Of a DNA stretch of 9,038 bases, positions 1-8,021 are shown one piece after another. Location: positions 1 to 9,038 of the forward strand of contig JBAVTE010000038.1 of NCBI GenBank assembly GCA_049695975.1. Reading direction: 5' to 3'. This DNA comes from CAILDB01 sp049695975. GTDB lineage: Bacteria > Patescibacteriota > Minisyncoccia > Phycocordibacterales > GWA1-40-21. Position numbers and translations under genes: made by a program. Each line of letters starts with the position of its first letter. The first letter of the stretch is position 1. The notes under the pieces were generated by a model. It did not search any database. It had not been told where the DNA came from and worked only from the letters and a program-made list of their open reading frames with translations.

Positions 1-1
1 T

Positions 2-3000
2 CCTTTAGAGACCCTCAATTATTCTTCCTTTATAAGAATGCCACAGGCATTGCAGAATGGATACTATGCGACGGTTATTACATCTGGAAAGAGTAATGAT
101 ATCTCATGGTTTCAAGTAAGTTCTGCTGCAAGTTTTGCTGCGTTTGCGGGATCAAAATCTTTGCTGTGGCTAAAGGGTATTGAAGACGGTAAAAATATTG
201 CAAATGTGCCGATCTTTTTTGATAATAAAAAGGTGGGGCAGTCAGGTGTTGATGGAGTAGCTCTCTTTGACACGCCCTCAGAGCTTATCAGAAAACCAAC
301 TGATCCCTACTATACAAGCGATCGAAAGTTTTTTGTTGCTCAGATTCCCACTGGCGATCTGGTCATCCCAATGGAAGGTGAATATGGATATGCGTCGCTT
401 CTTAGTCAAAATGATAGTTGGTGGGATTATACTTCTCTTAATAAAAATATTTATCTACCAACCGATACTCTTCATTTTTGGGCGATAGAGAAACCTCGAA
501 GTGGAGAAGCATCAGGTGATGAAATAAACGTTAGGCTTACAAATACTTATTGGAGTGAAAATCAAGACAACATCGTAATTTATGCAGAGACAAATGTAAA
601 ACTTTCAGAATACAATACTGTTACTGGAGAATTATCTTTTACCAATCTTAAGCCGGGTGTTTATACTTTAACCTTTCGTAAAGGATCCGATGTTATCGCA
701 AGCCAGGGAGTTACCGTAAGTGCCTATATAAAACCGGCTTACAAAATTACTGCTATTCCAGACAAAGCCGCTCTTTTTGCTGGAGACAACGTCACTTTTA
801 AAGTAAAGGCAGAATTTTTTGATGGGACTCCTGTTACAAACACTATTCTTTCTTACTCTGCATATTCAAGATCAAACTATCAAGGAGAGATAACCCTCGA
901 TTCTCAAGGGGAAGGATCGTTTACTATTACTCCTGAATACACAAGCGACCAAACATATTGGCCATCGTATTTAAGTGTAAATGTGCGGCCATTAAAAGCT
1001 GAGGAAGGACAGATAGAAACGAATTCTTCAGTATTTGTATTTGGTCCACATATAAATAATTCAATTAGTCAGAAACAGACAGGTTCAGATGTAAACTTTA
1101 CAGTAAAAACACGCTCTGTCGTTTTCGATAATAGTTCTCGAGGTGAACCGTATTTTAATACTGAAGAGTATTTGGGCTCTCCGGTAGTAGGTGCGCCGAC
1201 AAATATAGATGTATCAGAGGTTGTTTATCTAAAAGACCAGACAGGAACAGGCTATGATCCAATAAATAAAATAGCTTATCCGATTTATAATTATCGAACA
1301 GAAGATCACCCTATGTTTTCACAGACTATTTATTCAGATCAAAATGGGTCTGCACAGTTTTCTTTTGCTCCAGAAAATAAAAAAACATATAAATTCATTT
1401 TTACGACTTATGACAATACTGGCCGAGTAGTCAAAGACTCAAGATACGTTTATGGGGGAATCGGTGATTTTGATTATGATTCGCAAGATTCGTCTTATTA
1501 TCTTTACAATCAAGATAATGGTAAAAATTATAAAATCGGAGATCCTGTCAATCTTCAATTGCAAACTAATCAAGGAATCACTCCTCCAGATGGTCAGAGC
1601 AATTACTTATTCATGAAAGTAAATAATGGCACGATAGATTATCAAATAGCAGATTCGCCTAAATACAATGCAAATTTCCAAAGTAAAGATATTCCAAACG
1701 TAGGTATTTGGTCTGGCTGGTTTTCGGGTGGGCGCTTCCACAATTCATATCTGCAAAATATTTCCTTCGATGCGAACGAACGTCGCTTAAATATTGCAAT
1801 TACCAAAGACAAAGCAATCTATAATCCAGGAGATGATGTAAATATAGAAATAAAAGTAACAGATAAAAATAATAATCCAGTTAAAGCTGAAGTGAATCTT
1901 TCTGCTTTGGATGAAGCTGTATTTTCAATCAGACCAGATGAAAAAGACATTACCAATGATCTTTACAGAGATATTTATTCTCAAGTTGTTATTCGTACAT
2001 CAAATATGCCTCCTTATGGCGGAGGAGGTGCTGAAAAAGGTGGAGGGGATGGCGATAGTCCACGATCAAATATTCAAGAAATGGCTATCTTTAAATCAGT
2101 TACAACAGATGCGGGTGGGCACGCCAATGTTCAATTCAAATTACCTGATAATATTACTTCATGGCGTCTGACAAGTCAGGCTGTCACTAAGGATTTGTTT
2201 GCAGGAAAAGATGTATCTTTCATACCGGTTACTTTGCCTCTATTTGTTGATGTGACGATAAATAATACTTATCTTGCTGGAGATTTACTTATACTTCGAC
2301 TGCGAACGTTTGGAATATCCGCTAGTCAAGGAAATGTAAATTATACAATTGAGAGTCCTACCTTGCCATTTAAAAAGATTGAAGTGGCAAATGGAAGTAG
2401 TATAGAAATTCCACTCGGAATATTAACTCTCGGAAGCCACAATCTCACAGCAAGAGTGAGTAGCGGAGCGTTTTCAGATGCTCTTACGCGAACAATAAAA
2501 GTTTTAAGCAGCTATTTTACAAAAAATACATCCGAATTCTATGAGGGGGAAGCAGGATTAAAAATTAAAAATAATGCCTCTGGATACACGACGCTTACTT
2601 TTAGTTCATATGGTCGCGGGCAATTATACAATGAGCTGAAATCACTATGTTCTCTATGCGGTGTCAGACTTGATCAAAAAGGAACACAAAAAATATCAGC
2701 AGATTTTCTTAACAGTTATTTTGGAGAGAAGAATGAAAAACAAGATTTTAATGCTGATAAATATCAAGCTTACTCAGGAGGTATACAATTATTGCCATAT
2801 AGTAGTGACGATCTTGAGTTGTCTGCAATCTCAGCACATCTATTTGAGGATTCAACTTTTGACCGAGCTTCGCTCAAGAATTATTTATCTCAAGCCTTGA
2901 ATGATAAAAAATCTGATTCATCAAGAATAGTTCGTGCTCTTTATGGTTTGACTTCTTTCGACGAACCAGTGCTTACTAAAATTCAAAAAATTAAGAACGA

Positions 3001-3907
3001 TAAATCTCTTACGCTTAAAGATAAGGTGTTCGTAGCGCTTGCCCTTGATTCAATCGGAGCAAAAGAAGAAGCACGCGCCTATTACAAAGAGATGATAAAG
3101 CCCTCAGTTTCGAGCAAGTCTTCTTACGCTTATGTCACTGGTCTTAGGGGCGATGATACAATTATAACCACAATTTTAGTTGCAGCACTCACTGCTAGCA
3201 TTGAAGAACCGGAATCTGTTGAGCTTGCACTATATGCGGATCAAAATCCTCCACATGAGACATTGAGTAATTTTGAGCAACTTCTATATATAAAGTCAGC
3301 TCTACCTAAACTTAATTCAGAGGAAGTGAGTTTCGCTTATAAGGCTGGGTCAAAAGAGGGAAGTAAGACTTTGAAAAATGGCGAATCATTCGAGCTCACC
3401 CTTTCTCCTCAGGATCTAGCTATATTCAAACTTTCTAATGTTAAAGGTAAGCTTGGTGTAGTTTCTTCTTATGAACAAGAGGCGGACCCAGAATTTATTT
3501 CTAAAGATACAAATCTCAATCTTTACCGAGCTTATCAAGTAAATGGAGAGGCTACTCTAGACTTAAATGAAGGAGATTTAGTGAAAGTACAACTATTTCC
3601 TACTTTTTTGCAGAATGCACTTACAGGGGCTTATCAAATTGTGGATTATTTACCAAGTGGACTCCGTCCAATAGATCAAGAATCAAACAGATACTATAAT
3701 GGCAATTATGACTCTCGAGTTTATCCAATGGAAATCAATGATCAAAAAGTAACTTTTGTGATTGATAAAAATATGACTATACCGATTTACTATTTTGCTC
3801 GAGTAGTATCAAAAGGAACATATAAAGCAGAACCTGCAATACTTCAATCATTAAAAAGTTTTGACAGCATAACGATATCAAATGAAGATAAAATCACTGT
3901 TAAATAA
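2..3907 (+). CDS. Alpha-2-macroglobulin-like protein, 5'-partial (C-terminal ~1300 residues)
   Basis: The frame is open from position 2 without a stop, so the first ATG (38) is internal and the true start, signal peptide and first domains lie upstream of the window. Residues below count from that ATG. Macroglobulin-type beta domains show as IYLPTDTLHFW (138-148) and IYNPGDDV (594-601), followed by LSALDEAVF (621-629). A glycine-rich stretch (661-672) sits where bacterial homologues carry the protease bait region. It precedes the A2M core, recognised by LPDNITSW (702-709). A helical thioester-type domain follows (about 845-1130, with a GGIQLLPYS repeat signature from 914), then the C-terminal domain with VDYLPSGLRP (1202-1211). 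Family members are usually secreted or membrane-anchored and trap proteases. The canonical CxEQ thioester is missing: the position holds C871-S-L-C874, the only cysteines visible. The C-terminus looks complete. It overlaps the next gene by 26 bases. Family call is firm; protease trapping is uncertain without the thioester. Confidence 0.88.
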   Translation, partial: PLETLNYSSFIRMPQALQNGYYATVITSGKSNDISWFQVSSAASFAAFAGSKSLLWLKGIEDGKNIANVPIFFDNKKVGQSGVDGVALFDTPSELIRKPTDPYYTSDRKFFVAQIPTGDLVIPMEGEYGYASLLSQNDSWWDYTSLNKNIYLPTDTLHFWAIEKPRSGEASGDEINVRLTNTYWSENQDNIVIYAETNVKLSEYNTVTGELSFTNLKPGVYTLTFRKGSDVIASQGVTVSAYIKPAYKITAIPDKAALFAGDNVTFKVKAEFFDGTPVTNTILSYSAYSRSNYQGEITLDSQGEGSFTITPEYTSDQTYWPSYLSVNVRPLKAEEGQIETNSSVFVFGPHINNSISQKQTGSDVNFTVKTRSVVFDNSSRGEPYFNTEEYLGSPVVGAPTNIDVSEVVYLKDQTGTGYDPINKIAYPIYNYRTEDHPMFSQTIYSDQNGSAQFSFAPENKKTYKFIFTTYDNTGRVVKDSRYVYGGIGDFDYDSQDSSYYLYNQDNGKNYKIGDPVNLQLQTNQGITPPDGQSNYLFMKVNNGTIDYQIADSPKYNANFQSKDIPNVGIWSGWFSGGRFHNSYLQNISFDANERRLNIAITKDKAIYNPGDDVNIEIKVTDKNNNPVKAEVNLSALDEAVFSIRPDEKDITNDLYRDIYSQVVIRTSNMPPYGGGGAEKGGGDGDSPRSNIQEMAIFKSVTTDAGGHANVQFKLPDNITSWRLTSQAVTKDLFAGKDVSFIPVTLPLFVDVTINNTYLAGDLLILRLRTFGISASQGNVNYTIESPTLPFKKIEVANGSSIEIPLGILTLGSHNLTARVSSGAFSDALTRTIKVLSSYFTKNTSEFYEGEAGLKIKNNASGYTTLTFSSYGRGQLYNELKSLCSLCGVRLDQKGTQKISADFLNSYFGEKNEKQDFNADKYQAYSGGIQLLPYSSDDLELSAISAHLFEDSTFDRASLKNYLSQALNDKKSDSSRIVRALYGLTSFDEPVLTKIQKIKNDKSLTLKDKVFVALALDSIGAKEEARAYYKEMIKPSVSSKSSYAYVTGLRGDDTIITTILVAALTASIEEPESVELALYADQNPPHETLSNFEQLLYIKSALPKLNSEEVSFAYKAGSKEGSKTLKNGESFELTLSPQDLAIFKLSNVKGKLGVVSSYEQEADPEFISKDTNLNLYRAYQVNGEATLDLNEGDLVKVQLFPTFLQNALTGAYQIVDYLPSGLRPIDQESNRYYNGNYDSRVYPMEINDQKVTFVIDKNMTIPIYYFARVVSKGTYKAEPAILQSLKSFDSITISNEDKITVK

Positions 3908-4784
3908 TGTAAAAATAAAAATCGCATTATTATTCCTTCTCCTGATTCTTATCGTTTTTGGAGTTATTTTGATGTCCACATCTGTAAAAAGCAATCGATC
4001 TGAAAATTCATACCACATATCTTTGTGGAATGAATATGCTCCTGAAATAGACAGGGCGATTAAGACAGAAATGTTAAAACAGCCGATTAATCTCGAACAC
4101 ATTTATGGTGGTGTCGTCTCCCATCATATCCCTACTACTATACCGCGATTGGTTCAGTTTTATAGTCGCCTCAAGCAAACGCAGTCTGTTAAAAACTTTA
4201 TCATTATTGGTCCAGATCATACTAATGCGGGCAAAGCACCAATAACAGCATCAAATGACGTTTTTTTTACTGTCTATGGTGAAGTTAGACCAATTGATGG
4301 TATGGCTGTGAAGTTGCAGAACGCGAAATTGGCAAATATTGCTGAGTCTCCGTTTGATTTGGAGCACTCGGTTGGTTCTCAAATGTTAGTTATCAGTAAG
4401 ATTTTTCCAAACGCAAAAGTGACTCCTATTATTCTTCGATCAGATACAACTAAATACCAAGCAGAATCTTTAGGGAAAATGTTAGCCACATCTATGGATG
4501 AGGAAACAGTAATTATTGCGAGCGTTGACTTCTCTCATTATCTTACAACTGATCAAGCTATTTCCATCGACCAAATCTCTGGAGAAGTATTGCGGAGTCT
4601 TGATCTTAAAGATTTACCTCTTGTGATTGCGGACTCCCCAGCTTCTCTAGCAGTATTTATGGAGGTAATGAACGAAAAGAAAGCTCGTGACACAGACGAC
4701 ATCACTATTTTAAATACAAATGATTTTATGCAAAATTCAGATTATACAACTGGGTATCTATTTGGATATTGGGGTACGAAATGA
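3882..4784 (+). CDS. amrB: Membrane-anchored Memo-family protein (AmmeMemoRadiSam system protein B-like)
   Basis: The product has 300 residues. A basic N-terminus is followed by one hydrophobic segment (about 14-31), then a Memo-fold domain from about 70 to the end. Motifs in family order are GGVVSHHIP (76-84, replacing the usual PHAGY), GPDH (110-113), EHS (161-163) and VDFSHY (215-220). H82, H113 and H219 match the family's metal-site histidines. The cysteine that completes the site in well-studied Memo proteins is absent: the region reads ADSPASLAVF (250-259), and the protein contains no cysteine. Family members are normally soluble and often sit beside AMMECR1 and radical SAM genes, neither of which is in this window. 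The start at 3882 keeps the membrane segment and overlaps the macroglobulin stop, implying one transcript and possible translational coupling. No Shine-Dalgarno is visible. The membrane segment suggests the domain lies outside the cytoplasm (inference). It ends with TGA. The biochemical role is unknown. Confidence 0.82.
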   Translation: MKIKSLLNNVKIKIALLFLLLILIVFGVILMSTSVKSNRSENSYHISLWNEYAPEIDRAIKTEMLKQPINLEHIYGGVVSHHIPTTIPRLVQFYSRLKQTQSVKNFIIIGPDHTNAGKAPITASNDVFFTVYGEVRPIDGMAVKLQNAKLANIAESPFDLEHSVGSQMLVISKIFPNAKVTPIILRSDTTKYQAESLGKMLATSMDEETVIIASVDFSHYLTTDQAISIDQISGEVLRSLDLKDLPLVIADSPASLAVFMEVMNEKKARDTDDITILNTNDFMQNSDYTTGYLFGYWGTK

Positions 4785-4883
4785 TGAGAGATATTTAGTT
4801 TTGTAAGAGCATGGGGTGAAATAGCCTTACTTTATTAACCCAAATTGTTTGTGAAGCGGTTTTCTTTTTTCTTATTTTTACGC

Positions 4884-4889
4884 TATTAT
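4884..4889 (+). promoter_or_regulatory. Candidate -10 element for alr (short-leader promoter)
   Basis: TATTAT lies 6 bases before the ATG at 4896, so transcription would begin at or within a base or two of the start codon. No Shine-Dalgarno lies between. No convincing -35 is seen; the region about 17 bases upstream is a T-rich run. The call rests on the hexamer, its spacing, and the similar arrangement before other genes here. Confidence 0.4.
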
Positions 4890-4895
4890 CTTTAT

Positions 4896-6035
4896 ATGAA
4901 ACCAACTGAAAGAAAAGGTCTTCGCACCTGGATAGAAATAGACAAAAAAGCCATAAAGCACAATTATGAGATTTTTCGTTCGCTTATTTCTCCGAAATGC
5001 AAAATGATGAGCGTGGTGAAGTCCAATGCTTACGGACACAATCTTACTGAATTTTCAAAGGAACTTGAAAAGCTTGGTGTGGAGTATCTGGGGGTTGATT
5101 CCGTGGTAGAAGCGCTGGCTTTGCGAAAGGAGGGAATTAAAATTCCAATTCTCGTTCTCGGTTACACATTACCTGAAATGCTAGAAATTGCTTCAGAAAA
5201 AGATATTAGTATTACGGTCTCAAATTTTGTGATGCTTTCAGAAATAAAAAAACTAAATTTAAATAAAAGAAAAATAAAAATTCATATAAAAGCGGATACT
5301 GGTATGAGTCGGCATGGTTTTTTAGAAAATGAAGTGTACAAAGTTTTGAAAGAAATTAAAAATAATAAAAATATTTCGGTTGAGGGACTCTTTACACATT
5401 TTGCGATGTCCAAAAATCCTGCTTTTCCTTCCTACACAAATTATCAAATAGAAAAATTTAATAAATGGAAAAAAGCTTTTAAGGAAGCTGGTTTCAAGCC
5501 TGTTTGTCATGCTTCCGCGACATCTGGAACTTTGCTCTATAATGATGCACATTTTGATATGGTAAGAATCGGTATCGGTTTATACGGAATTTGGCCATCA
5601 AAGGAGTTGCAAGTTATTTGTGAAAAGAGTTTTTCTTTGAAACCGATTTTGTCTTGGAAGACTATTATTGCGGAAGTTAAAAAAATGCCAAAGGGAACTA
5701 AGGTTGGATATGATTGCACCGAAACACTTTTAAGAGAGTCTAAAATTGCTGTGATTCCTGTAGGGTATTGGCACGGTTATCCACGGGCACTTTCAGGAAT
5801 TGGGAAAGTTTTAGTAAATGATAAAGAGTGCAAAATTCTCGGCAGAGTTTGTATGGATATTATTATTATAGATGTAACAGATGTCAAAAATGTGAAAGTG
5901 GGTGATGAAGTAACTTTGATAGGAAAGGATAAAAAATCAGAAATTTCCGCCGATTATCTTTCTGGCTTATTGGACGCTTCTACTTATGAATTTTTGACGA
6001 GAATTAATCCTCTTATTAAAAGATTTTATATTTAA
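4896..6035 (+). CDS. alr: Alanine racemase
   Basis: This PLP-dependent enzyme interconverts L- and D-alanine in the cytoplasm, supplying D-Ala for peptidoglycan. From the ATG at 4896 it has 379 residues, about the usual length. The N-terminal barrel carries WIEID (12-16) and the cofactor motif VVKSNAYGH (40-48), where K42 is the lysine expected to bind PLP. KADTGMSRHG (132-141) and MVRIGIGLYG (222-231, with the phosphate/pyridine-side arginine R224) follow. The C-terminal domain holds VGYD (270-273), where Y272 matches the second catalytic base, then GYWHGYPR (290-297, GYADG in many homologues), GRVCMD (316-321) and a final YEFLTRI. The frame extends upstream to a TTG at 4845, but the added residues do not resemble the family and ATG 4896 puts WIEID at its usual distance from the N-terminus. 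A -10-like hexamer just upstream suggests its own promoter. It is 111 bases from the upstream gene and 38 from lepA, on the same strand. Confidence 0.96.
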   Translation: MKPTERKGLRTWIEIDKKAIKHNYEIFRSLISPKCKMMSVVKSNAYGHNLTEFSKELEKLGVEYLGVDSVVEALALRKEGIKIPILVLGYTLPEMLEIASEKDISITVSNFVMLSEIKKLNLNKRKIKIHIKADTGMSRHGFLENEVYKVLKEIKNNKNISVEGLFTHFAMSKNPAFPSYTNYQIEKFNKWKKAFKEAGFKPVCHASATSGTLLYNDAHFDMVRIGIGLYGIWPSKELQVICEKSFSLKPILSWKTIIAEVKKMPKGTKVGYDCTETLLRESKIAVIPVGYWHGYPRALSGIGKVLVNDKECKILGRVCMDIIIIDVTDVKNVKVGDEVTLIGKDKKSEISADYLSGLLDASTYEFLTRINPLIKRFYI

Positions 6036-6055
6036 CTGGGTTTTTTCAAATTTTC

Positions 6056-6064
6056 TGATAGTAT
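6056..6064 (+). promoter_or_regulatory. Candidate extended -10 element for lepA
   Basis: TGATAGTAT matches an extended -10 (TGn followed by TAGTAT at 6059-6064), ending 9 bases before the lepA ATG at 6074. The alr-lepA gap is only 38 bases and contains neither a hairpin terminator nor a Shine-Dalgarno, so lepA could use both readthrough from alr and this short-leader start. No good -35 is seen. Confidence 0.35.
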
Positions 6065-6073
6065 GTAGCTTAC

Positions 6074-7864
6074 ATGAAGAATATTAGGAATTTTAGTATC
6101 ATAGCTCACATTGACCACGGCAAATCTACCCTCGCGGATAGAATGCTTGAGATCACCCATACCATTGAAAAGCGAAAAATGCGCGAGCAGGTTTTGGACA
6201 GTATGGATTTAGAGAGGGAGCGTGGAATTACTATTAAAATGCAACCTGTGCGTATGAAATGGACTCATGGGGGGGATGAATATATTTTAAATCTTATAGA
6301 TACTCCGGGGCATATCGACTTCTCCTATGAGGTTTCTAGGGCTCTAAAGGCCGTGGAGGGCTCAATTTTGCTTGTAGATGCGACTCAAGGTGTGCAAGCT
6401 CAGACATTGACTACACTCAATATGGCACGCGAACAGGGGCTCAAAATAATCCCGGTTATTAGTAAGACTGATTCTCCTCTTGCGAGGATTGAAGATGTAA
6501 AAAGGGAGATTGCAAAGCTTTTGGAAATTGAAGAAAGCGAGATATTACAAGTGTCTGGAAAGACAGGTGACGGTGTAGAAAATCTTTTAAACGAAGTTAT
6601 AAAAAGAGTTCCTCCACCCAAGTCTGAACTTTTAGATTCCAAAATTTTTAGATCATTGGTTTTTGATTTTCAGTATTCAAATCATCGGGGAGTTATAGTT
6701 TATGTGAGAGTTTTTAATGGAGAGGTTCGCAAAAACACACCTTTGATTTTTAAAATCGCCAGTGAAACATTCAATGCTATTGAAGTTGGAATTTTTTCTC
6801 CGTCTGATGTGCCGATGGAGTCACTTTCTAGTGGAGAGATCGGTTATATTGTAACTGGTATTAAACAGCCAGGTATTGCGTCTGTCGGAGATACTGTTTC
6901 TTTTGCAAAAGATCCTACACCAGCTCTTTCTGGTTATTTTACTCCGAGTCCTGTGGTCTGGGCCTCTGTTTATCCTGAGGGCCAAGATGATTTTAACGAG
7001 CTAAAGCAAGCACTGGGACGTCTCAGATTGTCTGATTCATCTTTTGCTTATGAAGAAGAGTCTTCCGGTACTCTTGGTAGAGGATTCCGATGTGGTTTCC
7101 TTGGTATGCTCCATTTGGAAATTATTGTTGAGAGACTTAGGAGAGAATTTAATTTGCATCTCGTAGTTACTTTACCAAGTATTACTTATGAAATTGAATA
7201 TAAAAACGGCAAAAGAGATATTGTTTATTCACCTTCGCTTTTTCCAGATGATTATTTGATTTCAAAAATTTTTGAGCCATGGGTTTCTGTGAAGATTATT
7301 ACACCAAATCAATATATCGGAAGTATTATTCAAAATCTTTTTGAGCACGAGGCTAGTGTAGAGACGACAGAAACTTTTGGAGATAACAGGACATCTCTTA
7401 CTATAAATATGCCACTTCGTGAACTTATGAGGAATTTTTTTAATGAATTGAAAAGTATTACTTCTGGTTATGCTTCTATTTCTTACACAATGACAGAGCT
7501 AAAGGAAGCGGATGTCGTGCGTCTTGATATTTTGGTTGCAGATGAGCCTGTGCAGGCTTTTGCGAGAGTGGTTTCGAGAAAAAGAGCCCAGGAGGAAGCT
7601 GAAGTTCTTGTAGAGAAACTTCATTCTGTTCTTCCAAGACAAATGTTTAGTTTCAAAATTCAAGGGGTTGCTATGGGGAGGATTTTATCATCAAGATCGA
7701 TGTCTGCAATGCAAAAGGATGTTACCGATTATTTGTATGGAGGAGATATTACTAGAAAGATGAAACTTCGAGAAAAGCAGAAAAAGGGAAAGAAAAGAAT
7801 GAAGGCGAGAGGTAAAGTAAACATACCTCAAGATGTGTTTTTGAAGATGGTAAAGAGTGATTAG
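6074..7864 (+). CDS. lepA: Elongation factor 4 (LepA), ribosomal back-translocase GTPase
   Basis: LepA is a translational GTPase that acts on stalled or mistranslocated ribosomes. The 596-residue length is typical. The GTPase domain (about 1-180) shows the P-loop AHIDHGKST (11-19), RERGIT with switch I T53, and DTPGH (76-80) with H80. The guanine-recognition motif, NKxD in most homologues, reads SKTD (130-133), and the G5 motif reads SGK (161-163) instead of SAK. Domain II follows, then the domain III signature GFRCGFLGMLHLEI (from 337), IFEPWV (from 399) opening the domain V region, and the LepA-specific C-terminal domain ending in KKGKKRMKARGKVNIPQ. The C-terminal domain separates LepA from EF-G. 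The ATG at 6074 starts directly with the conserved NIRNFSIIAHIDHG region, so the start is secure. No Shine-Dalgarno precedes it. The stop is TAG, 6 bases from the end of the convergent small gene. Function is very likely conserved; the effect of the altered G4/G5 residues is unknown. Confidence 0.97.
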   Translation: MKNIRNFSIIAHIDHGKSTLADRMLEITHTIEKRKMREQVLDSMDLERERGITIKMQPVRMKWTHGGDEYILNLIDTPGHIDFSYEVSRALKAVEGSILLVDATQGVQAQTLTTLNMAREQGLKIIPVISKTDSPLARIEDVKREIAKLLEIEESEILQVSGKTGDGVENLLNEVIKRVPPPKSELLDSKIFRSLVFDFQYSNHRGVIVYVRVFNGEVRKNTPLIFKIASETFNAIEVGIFSPSDVPMESLSSGEIGYIVTGIKQPGIASVGDTVSFAKDPTPALSGYFTPSPVVWASVYPEGQDDFNELKQALGRLRLSDSSFAYEEESSGTLGRGFRCGFLGMLHLEIIVERLRREFNLHLVVTLPSITYEIEYKNGKRDIVYSPSLFPDDYLISKIFEPWVSVKIITPNQYIGSIIQNLFEHEASVETTETFGDNRTSLTINMPLRELMRNFFNELKSITSGYASISYTMTELKEADVVRLDILVADEPVQAFARVVSRKRAQEEAEVLVEKLHSVLPRQMFSFKIQGVAMGRILSSRSMSAMQKDVTDYLYGGDITRKMKLREKQKKGKKRMKARGKVNIPQDVFLKMVKSD

Positions 7865-7870
7865 TTTTAC

Positions 7871-7975
7871 CTAAAAAATAGGGGCGTAAAGCAAAACCAT
7901 ACTCAAGATAAGAAGTGCTCCAACTACAATCCAAGTTTTCTTTATTATTTTTTTTGTTTTTTTATCAAAAAGCAT
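7871..7975 (-). CDS. 34-residue single-pass membrane protein, unknown function
   Basis: On the minus strand an ATG (7975-7973) opens 34 codons ending in TAG (7873-7871). The peptide starts MLFDKKTKKIIKK, strongly basic, then has one hydrophobic helix (about residues 15-30, beginning TWIVVGALL), and ends LLYAPIF. Positive residues before the helix predict an N-in orientation. The tripartite composition and the exact fit between lepA and the ftsB-like gene argue for a real gene, not a chance frame. Its stop converges on the lepA stop with 6 bases between, and its start lies 46 bases from the divergent ftsB-like start. The 5' region has TATAAA and CATAAT hexamers on the minus strand. I do not know its function; a small partner of a membrane complex is conceivable. 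A long A/T run in codons 5-13 means a chance frame cannot be wholly excluded. Confidence 0.65.
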   Translation of the reverse strand: MLFDKKTKKIIKKTWIVVGALLILSMVLLYAPIF

Positions 7976-8021
7976 TGTAATTTGATTAATGTTTTTATAA
8001 GATTATGTTACCATTATACTT
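7976..8021. promoter_or_regulatory. Divergent promoter region between the 34-residue gene and the ftsB-like gene
   Basis: This 46-base gap must drive transcription both ways. On the plus strand TTGATT (7982-7987) and TATGTT (8004-8009), 16 bases apart, form a reasonable sigma-70-type pair with a start near 8016. TATACT (8015-8020) is a second hexamer but is too close to the ATG at 8022 unless translation starts later. On the minus strand TATAAT (8018-8013), CATAAT (8007-8002) and TATAAA (7999-7994) precede the small gene. The hexamers of the two directions overlap. In an A/T-rich gap such matches are frequent, so each one is tentative. Confidence 0.35.

Noticed and set aside
3878..4102. Minus-strand 74-residue frame over the Memo-like gene start
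   Set aside because: It is antisense to two supported genes and has no recognisable features.
3882..4784. Alternative genetic code (TGA as glycine)
   Set aside because: Reading through TGA at 4782-4784 adds only unconserved residues, and no long gene here contains an internal TGA, so the standard bacterial code fits.
4814..4841. Hairpin GGGT-AATA / TATT-ACCC after the Memo-like gene
   Set aside because: The stem has an internal bulge, few pairs and no T tract after it (AAATTGTTTG), so it is too weak to call a terminator.
4845..4895. Upstream extension of alr to a TTG start
   Set aside because: The 17 added residues (MFVKRFSFFLFLRYYLY) are hydrophobic and unlike alanine racemases, which are cytoplasmic. 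ATG 4896 gives the normal family N-terminus and has a -10-like hexamer just upstream.
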